Below, in pieces: positions 59,192 to 64,000 of a stretch of 64,000 nt of DNA. The stretch comes from Gammaproteobacteria bacterium Milos-ODIII6 (GTDB taxonomy: Bacteria; Pseudomonadota; Gammaproteobacteria; Chromatiales; Chromatiaceae), in NCBI GenBank assembly GCA_029228645.1, contig JAPTHR010000005.1, positions 124,020-188,019 on the forward strand, given 5' to 3'. Each line of letters opens with the position of its first letter. Within the stretch, counting starts at the first letter, position 1. Both the position numbers and the translations under genes were made by a program. The notes beneath the pieces are model-generated. The model made no database searches. It saw only the letters and a program-made list of their open reading frames with translations, and had not been told where the DNA came from.

Positions 59192-61200
59192 TCCACGGAG
59201 AAAGGAAAAGAGGATTCGGGCTCGTACTCGAAAGAAACGCCCTTCCAGCGGCTCGCGCCGTTTTCCGGAGACGGTGTCGCGGGGAGCGAAATAATCGGCT
59301 TATCCGGATCTGGCGGATAAGCGGGAAGCGTGGCGGCACGCTGCTTTGGCAGCAGGGCAGGGGCGCGCTGTGCGTCGTTATCCTCAAGCTGCAGCTGCCG
59401 CATCTGCTGGTAGCGTTGCTGTGCCAAGGCAGTGCGTCGTCCATCCCGCCCGAGTATGGTCGGTCTCAGGAAGACCACCAGGTTCTTGCGGGACTGGGTG
59501 GAGCGTCGTGAGGTGAAGATTTCACCCACGATCGGAATGCTCCCGACCACCGGAACGGCAGATTTCTGCTCTGCGACATCGTCCGAGATCAATCCGCCCA
59601 GGGCGATGATCTCACCGTCGTCTACTTGAACCGTGGTCTCGATGGTGCGCTCGGTCGTGATGAAGCCGGCACTGGTGTCGGTTTTGACCGCGGACACCTC
59701 CTGGCGAATCTCAAGCCGGACGTTATTGCCCTCGTTTATCTGCGGGGTAACGGTGAGTTTGATCCCGACATCCTTGCGTTCGATGGTCTGGAAGGGATTG
59801 GTGTCGTTGCCGCTGTCGTTGGTGAACTGACCCGTGATGATCGGTACGTTTTCGCCAACCAGGATGTAGGCCTGTTTGTTGTCGAGCGTTACCACGGTGG
59901 GCGTGGAGAGTATCTTGGTGGCGCTGTCGGTAGCCAGAGCCTTCAGCAGGGCGCGCAGATTGTTGGCTGCGAAATAGCCGATACTGATGCCAGGCCCCAG
60001 GGTTGCCGGAAAGGCCTCGAGTGAAGAGGTCGCCGAGTTGGCGACCTGGGCAATGCTGGTAACGCCAAACCCATTGCCCGGCATGGAGGTCTGCCATTCC
60101 AGACCGAGTTCAGCGGCCTTGTCGCTGGAGATTTCGGCGATGATCCCCTCCACCTGGACCTGTTCGCGTGGCACGTCCAGCTTCGCGATCACCGATTGCA
60201 GCTCGGACATGATTTCCCCGGGTGCTGTGATGATCAGGGCATTGGTGGCCTCGTCAGCAAGGATCTCGTAGCCCCCCCCGCCCGAGGTTTCCGCGCTGGC
60301 AGCTGCCAGTTTGTCACCCAGCCCCTTCAGGACCTTCTGCAGCTCGGGTGCCACGGCATGATTCAGAAAAATGACCTGAGCGCCGCGGGTATTGGCAGCG
60401 GGTACGTCAAGGCGTTTGACCAGTTCGTGCACCCGTTTGCGCTCATCGGAAGAGCCGCCGATCAGGATGCTATTGGTGTGACTGAAGGCGACCAGGTTCG
60501 GTGAGGAACGTTCGCCGCCGCCTCGTTTCGATTGATCCTTGAGCAGGGAGCGCAGCGTTCTGACGGCCTGGTGAGCATCGAGGTGAGTCAGCTCGATCTT
60601 TTCCACGTCCTGGTAGGAACCCCCGTCGATGCGGGCAATGATCCGGGCCATCCGCTGGACGGTTGCAGCGGTCCCGGCAAGCACGATCATCCTTGCCTCC
60701 GGATGACTGGACATATGAGCACTCGAGGGGAGCAGGGGTCCGAGTGTCGAGACCGCATCCTTTACATCGATGTTCTGCACTTGAACGATGCGCGTGACCA
60801 ACTCGTCGCCGATCGCACGTTGGTCGAAACCGGACGTCACCTGCTTGATAAGCGCATCCGGGACGATCTTTATGACATCCCCCGCGGGGACCGCTGCATA
60901 TCCATTCACCTGCAGGGTTGAAAGGAAAATCTGGTGAATCTGCTCAGCGCTGGAGCGAGTGGCGGTTATGACCGTGATGCGGCCCTTCACGCGGGGGTCG
61001 ATGACAAAGTTCTGACCAGTGATCTCGGCAACGGTCTTTATGAATACGCCGATGTCGACATCATTCAGGTTGAGCGTGAAATCCTCGGCGACCTGCTTCG
61101 CGGCTACGCCAGGAGTCGTCAGTTGAGAAAGCAATAGACAGTAGCAAAGGCCTCTGCGCAGTGCCCTGTGAAGGAAACGGATTCGGCGGGAGAGAGACAT
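59188..61200 (-). CDS. gspD: type II secretion outer-membrane secretin GspD
   Basis: A 670-residue secretin. After a signal peptide it has the N0 domain (FTLNLNDVDIGVFIKTVAEI), three N1-N3 repeats with sequences such as HLDAHQAVRTLRSLL and VIFLNHAVAPELQKVL, and the C-terminal secretin domain with VEGIIAEISSDKAAELGLEW and VPVVGSIPIVGEIF. It forms the outer-membrane channel. The C-terminal extension after the barrel is proline-rich. No GspS pilotin was seen nearby. Confidence 0.97.
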   Translation of the reverse strand: MSLSRRIRFLHRALRRGLCYCLLLSQLTTPGVAAKQVAEDFTLNLNDVDIGVFIKTVAEITGQNFVIDPRVKGRITVITATRSSAEQIHQIFLSTLQVNGYAAVPAGDVIKIVPDALIKQVTSGFDQRAIGDELVTRIVQVQNIDVKDAVSTLGPLLPSSAHMSSHPEARMIVLAGTAATVQRMARIIARIDGGSYQDVEKIELTHLDAHQAVRTLRSLLKDQSKRGGGERSSPNLVAFSHTNSILIGGSSDERKRVHELVKRLDVPAANTRGAQVIFLNHAVAPELQKVLKGLGDKLAAASAETSGGGGYEILADEATNALIITAPGEIMSELQSVIAKLDVPREQVQVEGIIAEISSDKAAELGLEWQTSMPGNGFGVTSIAQVANSATSSLEAFPATLGPGISIGYFAANNLRALLKALATDSATKILSTPTVVTLDNKQAYILVGENVPIITGQFTNDSGNDTNPFQTIERKDVGIKLTVTPQINEGNNVRLEIRQEVSAVKTDTSAGFITTERTIETTVQVDDGEIIALGGLISDDVAEQKSAVPVVGSIPIVGEIFTSRRSTQSRKNLVVFLRPTILGRDGRRTALAQQRYQQMRQLQLEDNDAQRAPALLPKQRAATLPAYPPDPDKPIISLPATPSPENGASRWKGVSFEYEPESSFPFSVE

Positions 61201-61232
61201 GCCGGCTTACACTCGGAAGAAAAGGATCAGAC

Positions 61233-61781
61233 TCAGTCTTCATAGTCCGTGGAATAACCACGAACACCGGGATTGAGAGCGAAGCGGTCGCTTGGTGTAG
61301 ACCTTCCATGGTTGCTGTGGGCAGTCGTTCGCGGAGAGCTCAAGGTAATCGATTGGTGGCTGCCGTCATGACTCACCACAATGTGAGAGGCGTGGATTTC
61401 CAATAGCTCGGCGTCGTCTCCGATCCTGTCACCCACTCTCACCCGGCGTATTTCACCCGCTTCAGCAACAATGGCCGCGCCGCGGATGTTTCCGGACAAG
61501 TGCAGGATGCCCCGCAGTTCAACATCCAGTTCTCTGGCGTTTGTCTGTTCACGCTCGGCCGAAGCCCGGGTCGAGGCGATCGCTTCGAAGGGGTTGCTGT
61601 CCAGAAGAATCGAGTCCCTGACGGAAGCTGATGCCGTCTTCTGCGCATGCGACTCTGCCGGGGCAGTTTGCAGGAGGTTGGAAAACGCCGGGAGCACTGG
61701 GAAGCGAGATGCCGTGACCAGGATCACGGCGAAAGCGGCGACAAGGACTGCCAAGCGTGAAGGTTCAATCGTCAGCTTCAT
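61233..61781 (-). CDS. gspC: type II secretion protein GspC (short form)
   Basis: A 182-residue inner-membrane protein: a single N-terminal helix (LAVLVAAFAVILVTASRF), a variable linker, and the homology region (LDVELRGILHLSGNIRGAAIVAEAGE, then VRVGDRIGDDAELLEIHASHIVV). Usual GspC proteins also have a PDZ or coiled-coil C-terminal domain, which is missing here. It links the inner-membrane platform to GspD. AAGGAG precedes the chosen ATG. It is divergent from gspG. Confidence 0.85.
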   Translation of the reverse strand: MKLTIEPSRLAVLVAAFAVILVTASRFPVLPAFSNLLQTAPAESHAQKTASASVRDSILLDSNPFEAIASTRASAEREQTNARELDVELRGILHLSGNIRGAAIVAEAGEIRRVRVGDRIGDDAELLEIHASHIVVSHDGSHQSITLSSPRTTAHSNHGRSTPSDRFALNPGVRGYSTDYED

Positions 61782-62014
61782 TACACTCCTTGGCCGGGTA
61801 GCAGTCGTCAAAACCTGTCATCAACGGCCTCTGCCAGCTGTGATGGGTCACGACGTTGCCTGCACAAAAGCAATAACCCCGCAAATCTAGTCGTGCCGCA
61901 TGACAGAATCATTAAGCGCTTCGCTGGGGCGGTTTCTTCGGGAACGTCATATTTCGGTAACTGCCTCGTCATACCATCCGGGTGCTTGAGCCGTTCCGTT
62001 TCCAGAGGCTGGTT

Positions 62015-62467
62015 GTGCAGAGACCATTCAAATTGACGAACCTTCCACCCGCGGGTGGATTCACCTTGATAGAGATCATGGTGGTGGTGGTGATACTGGG
62101 AATCCTGGCGGCTGTTGTGGTGCCAGAGGTGATGAGCCGTCCGGCCGAGGCGCGCATCAACAAAGCCAAACAGGACATCCGTGCTATCGATTCGGCTCTA
62201 CGACTCTACAAACTGGACAACTTTCACTATCCAAGCACCGAGCAGGGGCTGCAGGCGCTGAAGACGCAGCCGGAGGGGTTGCCTGAGGGAGCCAACTGGA
62301 AGAAGGAGGGCTACATTGGCCGGCTGCCCAAGGATCCCTGGGGGAGACCGTACCTGTACCTCTCACCGGGCCTGCAAGGGGAATTCGATCTCTACACCCT
62401 GGGCGCGGACGGGGTAAAAGGCGGCGTCGATGAGAACACGGATCTTGCCAACTGGCAGATCGACTGA
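62015..62467 (+). CDS. gspG: major pseudopilin GspG
   Basis: A 150-residue pseudopilin. The prepilin peptidase site is GG/FTLIEIMVVVVILGILAA with Glu at +5. The GspG-specific calcium-binding C-terminal region reads YPSTEQGLQALK, then GYIGRLPKDPWGRPYLYL and LGADGVKGG. GTG 62015 has AGAGG six bases upstream; a GTG at 61982 is an alternative. GspG makes the body of the pseudopilus. Confidence 0.95.
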   Translation: MQRPFKLTNLPPAGGFTLIEIMVVVVILGILAAVVVPEVMSRPAEARINKAKQDIRAIDSALRLYKLDNFHYPSTEQGLQALKTQPEGLPEGANWKKEGYIGRLPKDPWGRPYLYLSPGLQGEFDLYTLGADGVKGGVDENTDLANWQID

Positions 62468-62984
62468 GCCTGCAAGCCGCAACCGTCAGATCGAGTCCGG
62501 ATTCACACTGATCGAGCTGTTGGTTGTCGTCACGATTGTCGGGGTTCTCGCCAGCAGCGTCGTGCTTTCGATCGGTTTGGTCAGCCGGGATCGGCAACTT
62601 GCGTCTGAGGCGGAACGCTTGGGGCAGGTCATAGAATACGCGTCCAGCACAGCGATATTCCGTGGCGTCCGGGTGGCGCTTGACTTGAAGTCCGACGGTT
62701 ACACCGCAAGCCACACTGGAGGGAAGGAATGGATGGCCTTTCCGGAGAGCTATCCCATGTTCCGGCCGCACACCCTTCCTTCGACGCTCGAGCTGCATGC
62801 GCAGGTCCCGGCCAGAAGTGACGAAGACCGCGGGACGCGTTTGGTTTTCCTCCCGGAGGGCTTGGCCGAACCCGCGGTGCTCGAATTGGTTGATGTTCTC
62901 GAAGGCAGCCGGGCAATCCTTGCGGTCTCCAGCATGGGTGACCTCGAGGTCGAGTATCACTCGCCGGAGCCGGTAAAAGAATGA
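62430..62984 (+). CDS. gspH: minor pseudopilin GspH
   Basis: A 184-residue minor pseudopilin. Cleavage site SG/FTLIELLVVVTIVGVLASS with Glu +5. The globular part contains AERLGQVIEYASSTAIFRGVRVAL and a C-terminal GspH-type beta segment. It overlaps gspG by 38 bases, which may reduce its translation. Confidence 0.9.
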   Translation: MRTRILPTGRSTEPASRNRQIESGFTLIELLVVVTIVGVLASSVVLSIGLVSRDRQLASEAERLGQVIEYASSTAIFRGVRVALDLKSDGYTASHTGGKEWMAFPESYPMFRPHTLPSTLELHAQVPARSDEDRGTRLVFLPEGLAEPAVLELVDVLEGSRAILAVSSMGDLEVEYHSPEPVKE

Positions 62985-63358
62985 GCCGGGACAAAGGCTT
63001 CTCACTGCTGGAGGTGATGGTTGCACTCGCCGTCCTTGGGCTTGTGCTCGCCGGCGCTGTGCGCGCCGTGGGCACCTTCGCTTTCAATCACGAGCATCTC
63101 AGAGACAAGACGCTGGCCCAGTGGGTGGCTGCGAACCAGCTGATCGAGAGCCAACTGAATGCGTTCGAATCCGCGGGCGACGAGAAGTCGGGCACGGAAC
63201 GAATGGGTGGACGAACCTGGAGGTGGGTTCGAACGATCGAATCGACGCCAAGGGACCAATTGCAAGCGATCGGCGTGGAAGTCTTTCTGGCAGACGGTCA
63301 GGAACAGCCGATTGCCCGTCTGGAGGGGCTTCGCCTGACGAAGCAGTCCGGGTCGTGA
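62981..63358 (+). CDS. gspI: minor pseudopilin GspI
   Basis: A 125-residue pseudopilin: KG/FSLLEVMVALAVLGLVLAG cleavage region with Glu +5, then ANQLIESQLNAF and RTWRWVRTIEST. Part of the pseudopilus tip with GspJ and GspK. ATGA overlap with gspH. Confidence 0.92.
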   Translation: MSRDKGFSLLEVMVALAVLGLVLAGAVRAVGTFAFNHEHLRDKTLAQWVAANQLIESQLNAFESAGDEKSGTERMGGRTWRWVRTIESTPRDQLQAIGVEVFLADGQEQPIARLEGLRLTKQSGS

Positions 63359-63948
63359 GTCAAACCCGGGGATTCACACTGCTCGAGCTCGTTGTGGCCG
63401 TGGCCGTTTTCGGTGTGATGGCAGCCGTCGCTTATGCGGGACTGAATTCGATCGCATTGCAGGAACGGCAGTTGCTGCAGCATGCGCAGGCGCTGGCAAA
63501 GATTCAGAAGGCGTTGTTCCTGCTGGGAAATGACCTGATGCATGCGACGCCGCGAAGCGTTCGGGATGAGTTGGGGTCTCCCGAGCCAGCTCTGCTCGGA
63601 GAGCCAGCCGGTAACTCGCTTGCCTTTACACCCGCGACCTCAACCGATGCGAACGACAGCGGCTTGATCAGGGTCGAGTACGCTCAGTTTGGCGGGACGT
63701 TGCAAAGGCGGTTGTGGCAAACCCTTGATAGGACACCAGGGACTCGGCCTCTGAGTCACGATCTGCTTGAGGGAATCGAGTTGCTGGAGTTCCGCTACTT
63801 CGGGCCAACAGGGTGGCGCAACAGTTGGCCCATCGACACAATCTCGGAAGCCGATTTGAGGTCCCTGCCACTGGCAGTTGAAATCGTAATCGAGACGCGC
63901 GACGACGAACGGTACCGCCGGGTCTTTCGCGTGGCCGGATCGGGATAA
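63355..63948 (+). CDS. gspJ: minor pseudopilin GspJ
   Basis: A 197-residue pseudopilin: RG/FTLLELVVAVAVFGVMAAV cleavage region, then YAGLNSIALQERQLLQHAQ and LLGNDLMHATPRSVRDELG. The GTG start overlaps the gspI stop (GTGA). A longer in-frame ORF extends back through gspI but has no supporting start, so it was trimmed. Confidence 0.92.
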   Translation: MSQTRGFTLLELVVAVAVFGVMAAVAYAGLNSIALQERQLLQHAQALAKIQKALFLLGNDLMHATPRSVRDELGSPEPALLGEPAGNSLAFTPATSTDANDSGLIRVEYAQFGGTLQRRLWQTLDRTPGTRPLSHDLLEGIELLEFRYFGPTGWRNSWPIDTISEADLRSLPLAVEIVIETRDDERYRRVFRVAGSG

Positions 63949-63953
63949 TCGGG

Positions 63954-64000
63954 ATGTTGCAGCGCAAGCAACGGGGGATCGCACTACTGACCGCCATGAT
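63954..64000 (+). CDS. gspK: GspK, 5' end only
   Basis: Fifteen codons before the window ends: MLQRKQRGIALLTAM, with the G/IALL cleavage-site pattern of GspK pseudopilins. Start lies five bases after the gspJ stop. Length and remainder cannot be seen. Confidence 0.75.
   Translation, partial: MLQRKQRGIALLTAM

Overview
This 64-kb window looks like chromosome from a GC-rich, free-living, sulfur-oxidising gammaproteobacterium. The main evidence is a complete aprM-aprB-aprA operon, the membrane-anchored dissimilatory APS reductase typical of phototrophic and chemolithotrophic sulfur oxidisers such as Allochromatium relatives. It is supported by gammaproteobacterial gene orders: uvrY/gacA-uvrC-pgsA-tRNA-Gly-tRNA-Cys, tesA divergent from ybbA-ybbP, csiV-mfd, and rarA-crcB-serS. 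I cannot name the species. No prophage, CRISPR array, full-length insertion sequence or rRNA operon was found.

Layout. 1-1.8 kb: a YciI-like protein, two tandem paralogues of unknown function and a 53-residue ORF on the minus strand. 2.4-6.9 kb: aprMBA with a double hairpin/terminator, then an unknown 131-residue protein and a SlyD-like isomerase. 6.9-18.1 kb: envelope and housekeeping genes (HdeD-like protein, polysaccharide deacetylase, Bax-like glucosaminidase, DUF302 protein, phosphoribosyltransferase, YedK, sterol-desaturase-family protein, CDF metal exporter, U32 protein RlhA). 18.2-24.5 kb: gltX, glnS, cytochrome b561, cytochrome c', a short TetR regulator with a clear operator, a periplasmic rhodanese, and tRNA-Ala/tRNA-Glu. 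24.5-33.7 kb: csiV, mfd, rarA, crcB, a DUF190 gene, serS, a YccA-like protein and tRNA-Ser. 34-37.7 kb: a substrate-binding protein beside a membrane GGDEF/EAL protein. 37.8-39.5 kb: an unusual fusion of a histidine phosphatase with a ten-helix transporter-like domain. 39.9-45 kb: tesA, ybbA, ybbP, a foldback mini-element and a CPA2 antiporter. 45-49.1 kb: uvrY, a uracil-DNA glycosylase, uvrC, pgsA and two tRNAs. 49.1-54.6 kb: a glycosyltransferase-like gene and a molybdenum-hydroxylase operon with its own maturation genes. 54.6-64 kb: a PhoX/DUF839 protein beside a divergent type II secretion locus (gspCDEF on minus, gspGHIJ and the start of gspK on plus).

The apr operon oxidises sulfite with AMP and passes electrons to the membrane. 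The molybdenum operon carries the 2Fe-2S subunit, the molybdopterin subunit and two cofactor-handling proteins in one overlapping transcript. The secretion locus is nearly complete, and the DUF839 protein next to it is a possible substrate. Small repeats are frequent: two long foldback MITE-like elements (7862-8063 and 43660-43826), a REP family with GCGGGC/GCCCGC-type arms near glnS, and a cluster of CCCTCCCCAC palindromes.

The most unusual items are the phosphatase-transporter fusion, the substrate-binding protein/c-di-GMP pair, and the mini-element ending three bases before the antiporter start codon. Start codons were moved from the longest ORF where a Shine-Dalgarno sequence, signal peptide or family N-terminus argued for it.
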